This document shows, piece after piece, positions 1-11,834 of a DNA stretch of 64,000 nt. Below the pieces are notes generated by a model. That model did not search any database, was not told the DNA's origin, and worked only from the letters and a program-made list of their open reading frames with translations. This stretch comes from Solanum dulcamara (lineage: Eukaryota > Streptophyta > Magnoliopsida > Solanales > Solanaceae), in contig NC_077246.1 in NCBI RefSeq assembly GCF_947179165.1, positions 71,644,421-71,708,420 of the forward strand, read 5' to 3'. Every line of letters begins with the position of its first letter. Position 1 is the first letter of the stretch. Made by a program: the position numbers and the translations under genes.

Positions 1-640
1 TATATTAATGGAGTAAGTTGGTAGATAAATATGTAGATGGAATTAATAAATAATTGGTGTGTATATAAAATATAAAAGTTTGGGATTATTTTTAAATTTT
101 AAAACTTCCCAAGTTCCTAAGTTTTTTTAGAACTTGGAAACTTGAGGATTTTGCCAAATATATTTGTCAAGTAATGGCAAATTGTATGGATAAACAAAGT
201 TTTTAAATATTTTTCAAGTTTTTCTCAAAAATTACTTGGGGTCAAACGCTCACATATAGCAATAAAGAGGGTAGTTGACATTAGTTGGACTATGTCAGAG
301 CTGATAATTGCATAATGAACTTTTTAAACAGAAAAATCGATAACATTAAATTGCAAATATTTAAATCAAAAGGTCTTCTATCAGACCTAGGTTACCTGAT
401 TTGAATAATTTTGGCTCAAATTTATATTTATGTTAAGAAATTTACTTAAATTATATAATAATGTAAGCAAAAAAAAAAAAAGGTGCGAGTGTAGAGCTAT
501 GGATTCTGATGCTGCATTATATTGTTGATTAAATTCTTGTTTAAAACTCAACGCGAGAATGAATTAGTGATCAGGACAATAGGCTGGGAATACATTGAAC
601 AATACAGGATTGCTCCATCAATCGAATGCGAAGAGCAATA
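1..640. other. AT-rich intergenic DNA
   Basis: No gene, coding relic or structured repeat was recognised here. The sequence is AT-rich on both strands and contains a short poly-A run near 468-481. It ends at the target-site duplication of the hAT-like element that follows. Confidence 0.5.
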
Positions 641-648
641 TGTAAAAC

Positions 649-1535
649 TAGGGGTGTTCAAACGAGACCGAAAAATAGATCCGAACCGATAAATCAAGTC
701 AAACCGATTTAATAAACCGAAAACTGGCTCGGTTTGGTTTGGTTTGATTTTAGATTTTTAAAAACCGATAACATTTGGTTTGGTTTGGTGTTACCCATAA
801 AGAAAACCAAACTAAACCGAATCGAACCGATAAATCAAGTCAAACCGATTTAATAAACCGAAAACTGGCTCGGTTTGGTTTGGTTTGATTTTAGATTTTT
901 AAAAACCGATAACATTTGGTTTGGTTTGGTGTTACCCATAAAGAAAACCAAACTAAACCGAATCGAACCGATAAATATGTACATATTTAAAATATTATAT
1001 ATATTTATATATGTTTATTAAACTTTATCTATTTTTTAACTTCTTCATAATTTAGGACTATTCCAAGAAAAAAGTCTAGCCCATGTTCCCCAAGCTCATT
1101 TACGTTTAAAGTAAAATAAAAAACCTTTACTGAATAGTTAGCATAAATAAATTTTTTCCTCGTTAGATTTTCAGTTCCCTCTTATTTCCTCCCAAACCTT
1201 GTAGACCTCTATTCTGCTTTCAGTCTCTCACGATAACAATTGAGTGCAAGAAGTTTTAATCTCTGTAAGTCTAACTTTTTCTTCCTTTTACTTTTTTGGT
1301 TACTTTTTGTATGTTTTCTACTCTTTGTTTGTGTAATTATTTTTGTGTCTTTAAAGTTTCACTTGAATGGATTGCTTCTCTAGTCTTTCATCTTGTATGT
1401 GTTTTTTATTTTATTTCTCTGTTATTTTAGATTTTCTCCACTTATTTAGATTTTTTCTGTTGATTTAGTTTTTATCTAAAGATTTTGAATTTCTCTATTT
1501 ATTTAGATTTTCAAATCGGACCATGAACACCCCTA
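649..1535. mobile_element. Non-autonomous hAT-like DNA transposon
   Basis: The element begins with taggggtgttca and ends with its exact reverse complement (tgaacaccccta), a 12-bp terminal inverted repeat. It is flanked by tgtaaaac (641-648) and tgtaacac (1536-1543), an 8-bp target duplication matching at 7 of 8 positions. The 8-bp duplication and short TIR point to the hAT superfamily. The 887-bp interior has no transposase reading frame, so it needs a helper in trans. The left third is built of AACCGA/TCGGTTTGGTT-rich sequence arranged as a 141-bp tandem duplication. The right third is CT-rich. Confidence 0.72.
682..963. repeat. 141-bp tandem duplication inside the hAT-like element
   Basis: Two nearly identical 141-bp units (682-822 and 823-963) both begin cgaaccgataaatcaagtc and contain ggctcggtttggtttggtt. 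A third start (cgaaccgataaat) follows at 964 and then diverges. Near identity implies a recent duplication. Confidence 0.85.
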
Positions 1536-1633
1536 TGTAACACCATGGAGTTTATCTTTCATACATGCACATCATAACTATAAAGGAAACAATGATTTCA
1601 GATTACGCATTAGTGTCTATAATGTGTAATCTG
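1536..1633. other. Short spacer between hAT-like element and Copia LTR
   Basis: About 100 bp with no recognisable feature beyond the right target duplication of the hAT-like element at 1536-1543. Confidence 0.4.
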
Positions 1634-2114
1634 TGTTGAATTTGACAAAATTCTAGATGAATTAATGTGAAGATTTGGTAGGAAGATAATTCTTCTTTGG
1701 TATAAAAAGTTGGGTAGAAAATTTGTAGTTAAAATTTTGGTACACCATTAAATAGTTTTACAAGATAAACCTTGACATTTTAACTCATAGTGATGTCATG
1801 GATGACTTCAAGAGGAAGATTTCATTCCTATAAATAGGTAGCTCTTAGTTCATTTGTAACACACCACTCACTTTCCTTCTCATCTTCTAAGGCATTTGAT
1901 CTTCTTTATCTCTTGTAGTATTTAACTTGTATTCTTTTGGAGTGAAATAACTATTGGTTGATTGTGTCTGAGGATTAAGCAAAAGAAAATAAACTTTTGT
2001 CAAACCTTGTAAATTTCTGGCGTTCTTTTTATTGTTGTCTCATTTACTATTTATTAACTACCTTTAGATATAGCAGTTGTGATTTCATCACTCTCTATAT
2101 ATTCGGCTTCCACA
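1634..2114 (+). mobile_element. Copia-type 5' LTR
   Basis: The LTR starts TGTTGAATTTGACAAAATTC and ends CACA just before a primer-binding site. It contains a TATA-like cctataaataggtagc (about 1828-1843). Both the start and the block gtgatgtcatggatgac are shared with the LTR at 60,483-60,892, so the two elements belong to one family. The matching 3' LTR and pol region are absent, so this is a 5' fragment. Confidence 0.75.
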
Positions 2115-2119
2115 ATAAT

Positions 2120-2132
2120 TGGTATCAGAGTC
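2120..2132 (+). other. Primer-binding site of the Copia fragment
   Basis: tggtatcagagtc lies 5 bp after the LTR end. It fits the initiator tRNA-Met primer-binding site (TGGTATCAGAGC) usual for plant Copia elements, with a late mismatch. Confidence 0.75.
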
Positions 2133-2246
2133 AAGGTTTTATCTGAGTATGCTCTGTGGTTGCAGCACAATCTGAACTTCCACATCAGAAAAGATTTATT
2201 TTGGCATTTTGCAATTGTTAGCTAATAAATAGTATTTGTAGCAAAA

Positions 2247-2792
2247 ATGGGAGATAAGAAAAATGATGAGTCCATATCAAATGTCAATAATACGTCATCA
2301 TTGGCAGCTTCTCTTATGAAAAGAATTGTGTCAAATGCGAAATTTGCAGTTGAAATTTTTGACGGATTAGGACATTTCAGAATGTGACAGGGCGAGGTCC
2401 TTGATGTTCTTTTTCAACAAGGACTAGACATTGCCATAGAAGAAATGAAGCCAAACGATGCAGGAGAAGAAGATTGGAAGATTATCAATTATGTTGCTTG
2501 CGTACCATTCGATCTTACCTTGCAAGTGAACAAAAATATCCATATACAAAGGAAACTTCTGCAAGTAAATTATAGAATGCACTGGAGTAGAAATTCTTGA
2601 AGAAAAACAGTCAAAATAAACTTTACATGAAAAAGAAACTATTACGCTTCACATATATCCCGATAGCACAATGAATGATCATACCACCAGCTTTAATAAT
2701 TTGGCGACAAATTTGCAGAATATGGATGTAACTTTTACTAATAGATATATGGCCTTAATATTGTTAGTTTCACTTTCCGATGAGTTCGAGCA
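2247..2792 (+). pseudogene. Decayed Copia gag fragment
   Basis: Translation from the ATG at 2247 gives a UBN2-type Copia Gag N-terminus: a Phe-Asp-Gly motif, then a Gln-Gly-Glu-Val-Leu-Asp-Val-Leu stretch, and further down Met-Asn-Asp-His and a Ser-Asp-Glu-Phe-Glu-His segment. Several in-frame stops break it, for example the TGA in gaatgtgacag near 2385 and more near 2597 and 2627. Homology stops at 2792, where the next LTR begins. There is no protease, integrase or reverse transcriptase. Orientation and spacing fit the LTR and PBS immediately upstream, so these three pieces are one truncated element. Confidence 0.75.
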
Positions 2793-4491
2793 TGTTACAC
2801 CTCAAAAATTTCTATGCTAAGATTTGGACCATTCTTCTTATGTGTATATGATTGAACTCGAAGACTTCAAATTATATATATGATCTAGGATCAAATCCTA
2901 AGTATTTAAAGTGTGTTAGATGTGATTTAGGGTCATAAGAGATCCCTAAAACCAAGTCAAGTCCAAAGAATTTCTATCAGCTAAGTTTTCAGATGAGTCC
3001 GTATAAGGGTCAATTTCAATCAATCATAACTTTCAGAATATTACGAGTTAGGTATACCACGACCTATCAAATTAAAGGTCTTTGAGTCTTCTTTCCAACA
3101 CCATCAAGATTAATTTTTTTGGAATTTAGCGTAAAACGTTATATCCAGTTAACCAGAAGGGTACGTGACCAGTCTGCGTCGCGGACTTGGCCACTCTTGG
3201 TTCAAATTGACTTTCAAAAAAAAATGAACTATGGGGGAACAACTCTGCGACGCGGACTTGTTCCACCTTAGTTCAAATTTCTGCCCATTTTCAATTTTTG
3301 GGAGGGGATTTTTGATCTTTTCCCCACTACGTTTTAGGGCTAACTTCCTCCCCCATACCAATTTCTAAGGAGTTTTCTCTCCAAAAAAACACCCAACAAC
3401 ATTGAGAGCAAGAATTGGAGAAGAGAAGGAGGGCTAGAGTTCAAGTTCTTCAAGTAAGGCCATCGAATTCTTGATTTGTTCTTCAAGTCAGATATGTAAG
3501 GCTGCTCATAATATGGATTGAATTCACCCATGTGCCCTACATCTTCTTTGAGTTGAATATTCATATGAAGTGAGTTTTCTTGATATATCTATGTCCTAAT
3601 GAGTTTTTACGTCTACTAGCTTGATTTTGTTATGTTGATGTTGATGAGTTGAGGAATTGATAAATGCTTCATGTCTTCATCCCCACGAACTCAAGTTGAT
3701 TTCTATATTACAATATTTTTATTCTATGGTTGGGTCTAAGAGTTGATTGGTATGAGTTGTTATACATATTTTTGTTATAATCTTAAATATTTTGAGTCTC
3801 CTTAATTGTTGATTTGGAGTCTTAATGAGACATGATTTAGCCCCAAAAGATTGGTTAAATGAATGGAGAAATGCTTAATGTTGTCATAAATGCTTATCTA
3901 AACTACTTTTGAAAAATGTAATTTGGATTAATGGGATAGTATGATCGGTCTAGAGGTTTGATTGTGATAGAATTGATAAATTGATAAGGGTCCAAATGGG
4001 ACTTGTCGAAATCACTAGATCGAACTTATTGGATAGAATTTTTTGAGCATTGAGTCTTGAGAGGAGTATCGAACACCGAATTGGGTAAGAGTAAGTAATA
4101 ACTCAAACCCAATAACTACGTCGCCAAACGTCGGAGAGGATTGAACCGTTAAAGTCGGATGTTTCCCAAATTACTGTCCTGACATGATAGGACTTGATTG
4201 GTTATGGATCCATGATTGTTGATTTGTTTCTACCCTGACAAGGTATGAACGGACGTGGCAACAACGTCGGTTTGTTGTAATATCAGTGGCTCATAAGTGA
4301 TAGTTGTCGGATAAGAGAAACTCCCATATAGGTCTTGATAGTACTCTGAGTCGGATTGAAATGGATTGGATTGAATTGTATATGATTGGTCTTGTCTAAA
4401 TCATATTCTTGTTTAGACATAGGACATCTTGATTGAGTTGTTCCTTCTTCTGAGTTGAGATTCCGAGTTGATTTGATTCTACCCTGATGCA
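2793..4491. mobile_element. Long Gypsy-type LTR, solo or truncated
   Basis: About 1.7 kb bounded by TGTTACACCTCAAAA on the left and ccctgatgca on the right, the TG...CA form of an LTR. There is no coding domain. The length and phrases such as gcgtcgcggacttgg resemble long LTRs of Solanum Gypsy elements. It separates a Copia gag (left) from a BAHD gene (right), and the flanking 5-mers gagca and tgttt do not match, so no target duplication survives. The insertion was therefore followed by deletion or recombination. Exact ends are provisional. Confidence 0.5.
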
Positions 4492-4495
4492 TGTT

Positions 4496-5299
4496 TCATT
4501 CTGCCAATTTACATACGCGTTGGTAAATGAATGCTGTCACAACTTCTGTGTCAGTCAGATTTTGTACTTCTGATTGATTGATAACCCTAGTTTTCAGCGC
4601 AGATAATTTAGAAGATGAGCAAGAAAAAGTTTTGGCTATACATTCTTCTCTTTCTGGCACGATATTGTTATTGGATACAATTGACAAATCGTCATCTTGT
4701 GTTGGTGGAAAATAATACGCCCCATAAAATTTAGAACTTATGTGATATGTTTCTAAACTCATTGGATTACACGCTATACTAGCCCAATGGTTCATGAAGT
4801 TGCCTAATGTGTATCCATCCCCAACCTTATGTGCCAAACATATACTGACCGCTATTCCACCACAATTGAAGTGAGTAAGTTGAAACACCGCAAGACTACC
4901 CTTGTATGAATACGCTCCAAGGACTCCTTTCGGATAGACTAAATTATCTTTATCAGAATAAGGATTGTTGAGAATTTCAGACATTGGACAATCTATTTTT
5001 GTAGTGAAGAATTCAACTCCATGATCATTACAATCAACAGAAACATTGCCATTCAATTTCCCTGCCAATGGATAATAATTGGTCAAAACTTTTGAAAGGG
5101 ATTTTTCAAGATGGTCAGATATAATATTACTTGACCATGTGTTACTCAATTTAGGGTAAAATAAGGCAAAAGGGATATAAATGCCACCAATCATTTGATC
5201 CAGATAAGAGAGTTTGTGACAACCAAGTGAAATTGGAGTGGATGAATATGGTTTGATTATTTTTTTACAAACTGAGGATACAAGTCTTGATACACTCAT
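4496..5299 (-). pseudogene. Truncated BAHD acyltransferase (vinorine synthase-like)
   Basis: BAHD enzymes transfer acyl groups from acyl-CoA to alcohols or amines in specialised metabolism. The start at 5299 gives MSVSRLVSSVCKKIIKPYS, the usual N-terminus; the open frame continues upstream to 5401. The substrate-entry block Leu-Ser-Tyr-Leu-Asp, the Asn-Tyr-Tyr-Pro-Leu-Ala-Gly-Lys motif, and the catalytic HxxxD motif (His-Lys-Val-Gly-Asp, about residue 160) are present. Only 267 of the usual ~440 residues remain. The frame ends in TGA at the edge of the adjacent LTR, and the structural DFGWG motif is missing. No remaining half was found to the left. The catalytic base alone cannot make a complete enzyme, so it is probably a pseudogene. 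An alternative is a first exon whose second exon has been removed. Confidence 0.8.
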
Positions 5300-5518
5300 A
5301 TTGTTGGATGAAATTGATATAAATTTGTCTGAAATATTCAAGAAATTATGTAGTGTGTTTTGTACATTACTACTATATATGTGTAACATGAACAAAGACA
5401 ACTAACTTATAAGCAATAAATTATTTAGACTAACTTATTAAAGGGCTGTCTAGACTGTAAGCTTTTAGGACTTGCCAAGACAAATTGACATTCCTTAGGT
5501 TACAAACAAATGGGTAAT

Positions 5519-5713
5519 TACTTCCTCCATTTCAATTCGTTTGTCCTATTTTTTTTTTGTAATTCATTTCATAACAAAATTTTTTTAATTTCAACTTTCC
5601 ACATGAAAATATCATTTTAATACATTTGACATATTTTAATTTAAAATCACAAGATTCAAATTAAAGTCTTTATTACTTTGTTAAACTCTGTGTCAAACAA
5701 ATAAATTGAGGTG
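5519..5713. mobile_element. MITE-like element with degenerate inverted ends
   Basis: The left end tacttcctccatttcaattc and the right end (near 5700, acaaataaattgaggtgtgtg) are imperfect inverted repeats of the 'tactccctccgt' type, upstream of the BAHD relic. There is no coding capacity. Boundaries are approximate. Confidence 0.45.
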
Positions 5714-5926
5714 TGTGATTTTTGAATTTGTAATACAGTCACATTTTTTATAACATTTCACTCTAACGATCAAATTATTTGAAAAGCGATTTTACATGTT
5801 ATATATTTTGTATGGTGGCTACCAAACATTTAGATGAGCGAAATAATTAATTGGATTAATCAATAATCTCCAATTCCCAAAAGCTATACATATATAGCTA
5901 GGCCTAATATAACTTTTGGTAAAATA

Positions 5927-6192
5927 TACTCTCTCCGCCGTAAATTACTTGTCCATATTATTAAAAATAATTATTTAAAATTATTTATTAATTTATAAAA
6001 TTAAGATAAAATTAATTATATATTTTTTTTATTTTTTCATTACAATTAATTCATTTTGAAAGTATAAACAAGTTTGTAAAGTTTAGTAAAGGTTTCTTAA
6101 TGAGTAAAATAGTAAAACTACCCTCTAACTTATGAATTTTTAAGGGGCATGTAAAGGACAAAGTGAATAACCAATATGGAACAGAGAAAGTA
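5927..6192. mobile_element. Stowaway-like MITE
   Basis: The left end tactctctccgccg and right end ggaacagagaaagta form inverted repeats bounded by TA, about 266 bp apart. The interior is AT-rich and non-coding. Confidence 0.5.
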
Positions 6193-8206
6193 ACACTGTA
6201 AAAACTTACCGATTGTTTACGTCAAATTATTATGATAAGGTGATTTTTAGTAGCATTATTTTAGTTGTTTTGTATAAAAATTTGCTACGCACACTTTCTT
6301 CATCCTTGTATATAATAATTTAATTTAAACGGCTAACAACATTTAGGTGATTAAAAATATGTATAGGCTTAGCAAGATGCCAAACTGCTTGCACATTAAT
6401 TAGATTTAAGTAATAATTATAAATTTCTTAAAGCTACACATTTAGCCAAGCCTAATTAATTTATGAGCAAATAATTATTTAATTATATTTAATTAACACC
6501 AATATTACTTGAATTCTTCAAATATATTATCTTTGCACCTATATCGAATCCTTCGAAAATACATTATGTAGCTAGGTTATATATAATCCATATCATCATG
6601 TTGCATGTGTGATCCCTAAGGACTCCCCCTCTAGCTGTTCTTTCAATAATGCCTCTGAAGTCAACATTTATATTTGACTTTTGCCAAATAAATATTTTGA
6701 CAAAAAGTTTAGGCTCACAAGTATCAATTGCATCACAAATATTTGTCTAAATTTTGTTGATGTTGAGAAGTAAAGACAGAGAGAAGGAAATTAAGGGTTA
6801 AAATCCAAGGAAAAAACTTGTGTGATACTAAGTCCAAAATGAATAATACATCAACAGTTGAATCAAGACTGTCTCAGATGATGTTAGAGTACGACTCTCC
6901 CTCAATGCAGTGAGCGAAGACACTAAGTTCCAAAGGGGGTGGGGGTGAGTGACGCCTATAACGGATGGCAAGTCTTTGAAGAGGGATAGAGGAGCCTTTT
7001 GGGTTAAAACCCAAAAAATAAATTTGTACGAACTGAAGTCTAATAAATTCTTACGAACTGAAGTTCAAAAGACCAAAACAAATAATATCTTAATAGTTGA
7101 ATCAGGATCTTTACCTCTTTTTTATCGAAGACTCTGACAACTGGAACTCATCGAGCATCGTTGTGGTAAACATAGAAATGGTTCGACCATGCACTTTCTC
7201 TTAGAAAATAACCGAACCAACTTTTAAGTCCCAACAATTTCCCTTATTTGATTTAATTAACATAGAATATGCTTAGTTAGAGTACATCAACATGTAAAAA
7301 AAGCTTCTTCCAGCTCAAAAAAGCAATGACATAATAAATGAAAGAAAAAGAAAAGGAACAATAAATAATTTAAAATAGAATAAATGGTGGTTCCCTCAAT
7401 GTTTTTTCATATTTTTTTTCAATTGGCTCAACCACCACTTGAAATGCTTTATATCCTTTTATAGCCAAAGGGACCTAATTTATGAAGTGGACAATTTCCC
7501 ATTATATATCCAGAAACAACCATTTTTATTTATATACATATAAATATAAAATGTAAACTATACATATTGACATTATAATAATTTTTGCACTCTAAACATA
7601 TTTAACATGTTATAATAAAATAATTTAATGCATTTTAATGTTATTAAATTTGATTATTAATGAAGTTTATAGAAAACCACAAGGTCTCGAGTTCAAAATC
7701 TAGAAAGGAAAAAAATAGCAGATTATTTCTTTTCATTTATTTAAATTTGAATGAATAAAATTATCTAATATTTGTGCGGGCTAGAGATAATAGACACTCT
7801 ATTAAAATAGTCAAGGTGCTCGCGTGCAAGTGACCCATATACAATGATTATACCAAAAAAAAAGAATTAATATAGACATGTACGTATTATTTAAATCACT
7901 TATCCTATTTTAAAGATTATTAAATCTCACTTTTAAAAACAACTTACCAATTAATAATCTAAAATAATTTTTAAGTGGCTTGATAATATAAAAATTTCTT
8001 TCACACCAAAAATATATACAATATATGCTTTTTATGTAGTACATATATAGGATTTTGTGCATAAACCGCACTAACATTTTTGCACCAAGGGGTCCATTAA
8101 TAATAATAACAAATATACAAATGCTTCTTTATAAAAAAAAATTCACCATATAATAGAAAGGTCTTTTCTCTTCATTTTTCTTAGTAAACTTCTTGTATTC
8201 TCGATC
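6193..8206. other. Intergenic region upstream of the DUF3511 gene
   Basis: AT-rich and without a recognisable gene. A locally duplicated phrase (aaaacttgtgtgatactaag near 6805, aaatttgtacgaactgaagt near 7020) surrounds a chance open frame. The last ~200 bp are the presumed promoter and leader of the next gene. Confidence 0.4.
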
Positions 8207-8455
8207 ATGGAGAAGAGTAAATCACTCTCTTATCATTCTACTTCTCATGTCAAATCAAGATTTAATTTCGAGGAGAGAACTTACAAGTCTTACAGCTTCA
8301 ATGGTGGATCAGGCGAAAATCGAGAGGTTAAAAGGAGGAAAAGGGTGGCTTGTTATAACATGTACTCCATGGAAGGTAAGTTGAAAACATCTTTGAGGAA
8401 CAGCTTCAAGTGGTTAAAGAGCAAATTCACATATAACATATATGGTGATGATTAG
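8207..8455 (+). CDS. DUF3511 domain small protein
   Basis: A single-exon gene of 82 residues. The C-terminal half (about residues 42-75) matches DUF3511: a Lys-Arg-Arg-Lys-Arg-Val-Ala basic stretch, then Tyr-x-Met-Tyr-Ser-Met-Glu-Gly-Lys-Leu-Lys, then a Phe-Lys-Trp-Leu-Lys segment. The N-terminal half is Ser-rich and not conserved. No signal peptide or membrane segment is present. DUF3511 is a plant-only family of small basic proteins with no established biochemical function known to me. The start is the first ATG of the frame and gives the family's usual short N-terminus. It has no close gene neighbours; the nearest are a BAHD relic 2.9 kb upstream and the S-acyltransferase gene 3.4 kb downstream. 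Confidence 0.8.
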   Translation: MEKSKSLSYHSTSHVKSRFNFEERTYKSYSFNGGSGENREVKRRKRVACYNMYSMEGKLKTSLRNSFKWLKSKFTYNIYGDD

Positions 8456-8875
8456 TGTTGTATATAAGGATGGAACGCTAGCATGCATGGGACGTACAGG
8501 TTTGACAAATTTCAATAACTTTAGTTCAATTGCATGTATATACAATAAAATTTTAAAATTTATAAATTTCAAATCTTAGATTCGTCACTAAATATGTTGT
8601 GATTTATAAAGAGCAAAATTATCATTGATACAAGTCCCTTAGCTTGTAGACGTTAGAAAGATCATGAGGTGATTGTTTGTACATACACATTCTTGTAATT
8701 GTTCTTGTTTGGTTCTCAAGTTTGACCCGTGGCCTATACACAATTTTTTGTAAATAATATCAATATTTGAAGAAGTAAATAAAACGACTAATTATATATA
8801 AGGACAACCTATTTAGTGTAATCTTATAAATGAGGTCAGAAGAGGGAAGAATATACATGGATTCTAATTTTATTA
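8456..8875. other. 3' flank of the DUF3511 gene
   Basis: Non-coding AT-rich DNA, presumably including the 3' UTR of the DUF3511 gene. No other feature was recognised. Confidence 0.4.
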
Positions 8876-8966
8876 AGAAGTTGTTTCTGATAGACTCTCA
8901 GCTCAAAAGAAGTTTAACCAAAGCATGATAGAAAGGAACATAACGATAACAAAATAGCAAAATAAG
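8876..8966 (+). mobile_element. SINE-like fragment (3' part)
   Basis: gaagttgtttctgatagact followed by ctcagctcaaaa and an A-rich tail of cataacgataac type. The same phrase (gaggttgtttctgatagaac) occurs in the fuller copy at 12,651-12,771. The 5' half is missing here. Confidence 0.55.
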
Positions 8967-11834
8967 TCATGCAAACAAAATAACAGATATTAACAAAATT
9001 AAAGAATAAGATACCATATGAATATTAGGAAAACTCTTAAGCACCTATAAATTTTCACAAACATTCAAACCCTTGGAATAGAACAATCATTTGAAAGGAA
9101 ACACACACAATATATATACACTTCAATAAATAAAGGATTTGTGCCAATTATTTAGAGATAATAATATAATTATCGCTATATTATATTTAGCAGCGATAAT
9201 ATAATGTGTATTTATAAATAGCTAGCACTTTATATAAATATCGTCAAAAGACTTTAATAACTTTGAATACGATGGCATTAACTCAATTAAGGATAAAAGG
9301 AAAATTTGTTGGCCAATGTCTCTTTTCCTATAGTAATACATCATCTTCCATTAATAAGCCAAAAAAAAAGAAAGCTATAAACATATTAATATCACTTGGA
9401 ATTAAAGGTCGAATTTTCATTAACTACACAAATAAATTCCAACAGATCGAGGCATCCGATGCAATCTAGTGGTCAATGAAGCATGCATGCTGAGAATTAT
9501 GAGATTTTAAGTTCAAAATTTAGCGGAGGCAAAAATATCAAAGTGATTTTTTTACATTTGCTCACGCTTTGAAAGATCGAGTTATTCAGTATCTGTATTG
9601 ATAAAAGATAATTATAAATATCCATTAAACTAATTGAAGTCGATTCGCACAATCTAGCCTAGCCTAGCGTAAAGATTAAAAAAAAAATTGAACCTCTTTT
9701 TTTATTGAACCATATCCATGCAGATGGAACCATATTTCAAAACCTTACATTAATTTTTGATTTGTTGAGACAATTTTAAAAGTAACATGGAGCAAATTTG
9801 AAATTGCAAGTAAAGGCAGATTCTTTTCCAAGTGTTTTGTCACATGAAATCTATCTTATGGATTAAATTAGTAATATTAAGAAGGATTCATAATCTAATC
9901 TTTATTCTCCCTAATCCCAAGTCCTTAAATATTTGTTAAAAGCATTTCCAAAACATTCCTTATCTACTTGACTATCCTTTTGCTCAATTCTTAATATGTT
10001 TGGAATAAAAATTTATTCATACTCGATATTATACTAAATCAAATTAATTTACAATAGTTTTGTTATAAATTAAAGGTACGAATGTATTTTGGTTAATCAA
10101 GAGTACGGTATTAATTAGATACAAGTTTCATATTTTTATTGAGTTGTAAAAATGTCGAGTGTGATTGAATAACTCTATTCAAGGGATTTGAATAGATAAA
10201 AAGAAATAACATAAATTACCTGCTACCTCGATAATTCTACGACTATGAATAAATATCTTTATATATTTTCTTTGTATGGTAATTTATGCTCGAGTTAATA
10301 CATATTCCTATTTTATTGAATATCTGTTATGTTTTCTATAAAAAATAGGTATAGAATATATATTCAACATTACTTTTACTTTTTCTTATTCGGTCAAATT
10401 TACGCTACGCAATCACAACGTGAATTGTGCCACTGATATTGTTGACTACTATCATATATGTAAAAAGCAAATTTGAATTGTACAATATTTTGTAGTTGAT
10501 TGTACCTTCTCTTTTTGCACAATTAAACTTATTTTAGCTGTTTAGCCTTGTCAATTTGTTGTTAGTGAACACGTAGAAATTTGAAAATTACGTAATTAGT
10601 AGTTAAATGAAAAAAATATTCGAATTAATTAGTAATTTCGACCCATGCACATATTATGTACTCTTTGTAGTGATATTTAAAAAAAATATATAACATAACG
10701 AGATTGTGCAATATATATTACAATAAAAAAAATCGCATTATTTTATTTAGATTGAGATGTTATATGCAACAAATACATATATTTTATTACGTTTAAAAAT
10801 CAAAATATTGCTACATTTTAAAATATAGTAAAATCTCATTATACTTTTATGTAATAATAGGTGCTTATAATGCTGTTTTTGATATTTTCTCTATTTAAAT
10901 TCATACAAAACATTAGATAGACACATTGATATTAAAGATCTCCAATTAGATTGAATTGTTTAGTAGAATACATCAAAAAATGTATTAGAATTATATAACA
11001 TATAACTGATATATGTTATTTTTAATATATTAAATTAAATATTTTATAAGAAAAAAAACTTAAAAACTAAAATAAATATTAATATCAATATTATTAAACA
11101 CTATTTTTATATCTCCTATAAGAAAAGAAAAAAAGGAAGTGCCGACAGAAGAAAAAAAGAAAAAAAAAGAAACGAAAAGCCATAAACAAATGATGAAATC
11201 CACCGCATTTAAACCACAGACCGCCATTTTGACACGAATTTGTATGCACAAAAGGTGAAGCAAAAAAATAAATAAAGAAGAAAAGTAACTACTCACTTGA
11301 TTTTCGCTTTTCGCGTTTCATATTTCTTGACTCGTATTAATCAAACACATTTAAAAAATAATAATTTAATTAAAGACATATTTTATTAAATTAAACTTAT
11401 TAATAATATAACCTTTTATAGTGGTTCAGTAATTTGGATTTGAGACTTTTATATTGGAGGTCTCGTGTTTAAAATTCTTAATTAGTGAAAGCAAAGAATT
11501 TGCCTTTTAAATCGAGCTCACCGCATCAAGTTTGCCTAGTACGAGATAATTCCCAAATATAATTTACGAGCAATGGGATAGAAGCAAATATTTTACTTTG
11601 TGTGCATTCAAAAAGCAGGAGTTGAAGGTTTTTCTTGTCATAAAAAAAACAAAATAAATATAATGATTTGAAGTTGAACGCTAACTATCTTTTATGTAGC
11701 TATTTATTTATCATAATTATTATAAAAAAACTTACTTTACTAAAATAGACAATTAAAATAAAAGCTCAATTGTTCTTCTTCTTCTTCCAGCTTTAGCAAA
11801 GTGATAAATCAAGAATCATTACAGTTATTATTTC
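8967..11834. other. AT-rich intergenic DNA upstream of the S-acyltransferase gene
   Basis: No supported gene. Short open frames (for example 9263-9469 on plus and 11060-11296 on minus) have low-complexity composition and no family resemblance. The final ~100 bp (CTTCTTCTTC run at 11,772-11,786) look like the transcribed leader of the next gene. Confidence 0.4.

Noticed and set aside
5300..5401. Upstream ATG at 5401 as start of the BAHD frame
   Set aside because: The extra 34 residues are not family-like, whereas the start at 5299 gives the conserved N-terminus.
6949..7137. 62-codon plus-strand frame
   Set aside because: No family resemblance and part of a locally repeated non-coding phrase.
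9263..9469. 68-codon plus-strand frame
   Set aside because: Lys- and Ile-rich AT-driven composition, with no conserved motif or promoter context.
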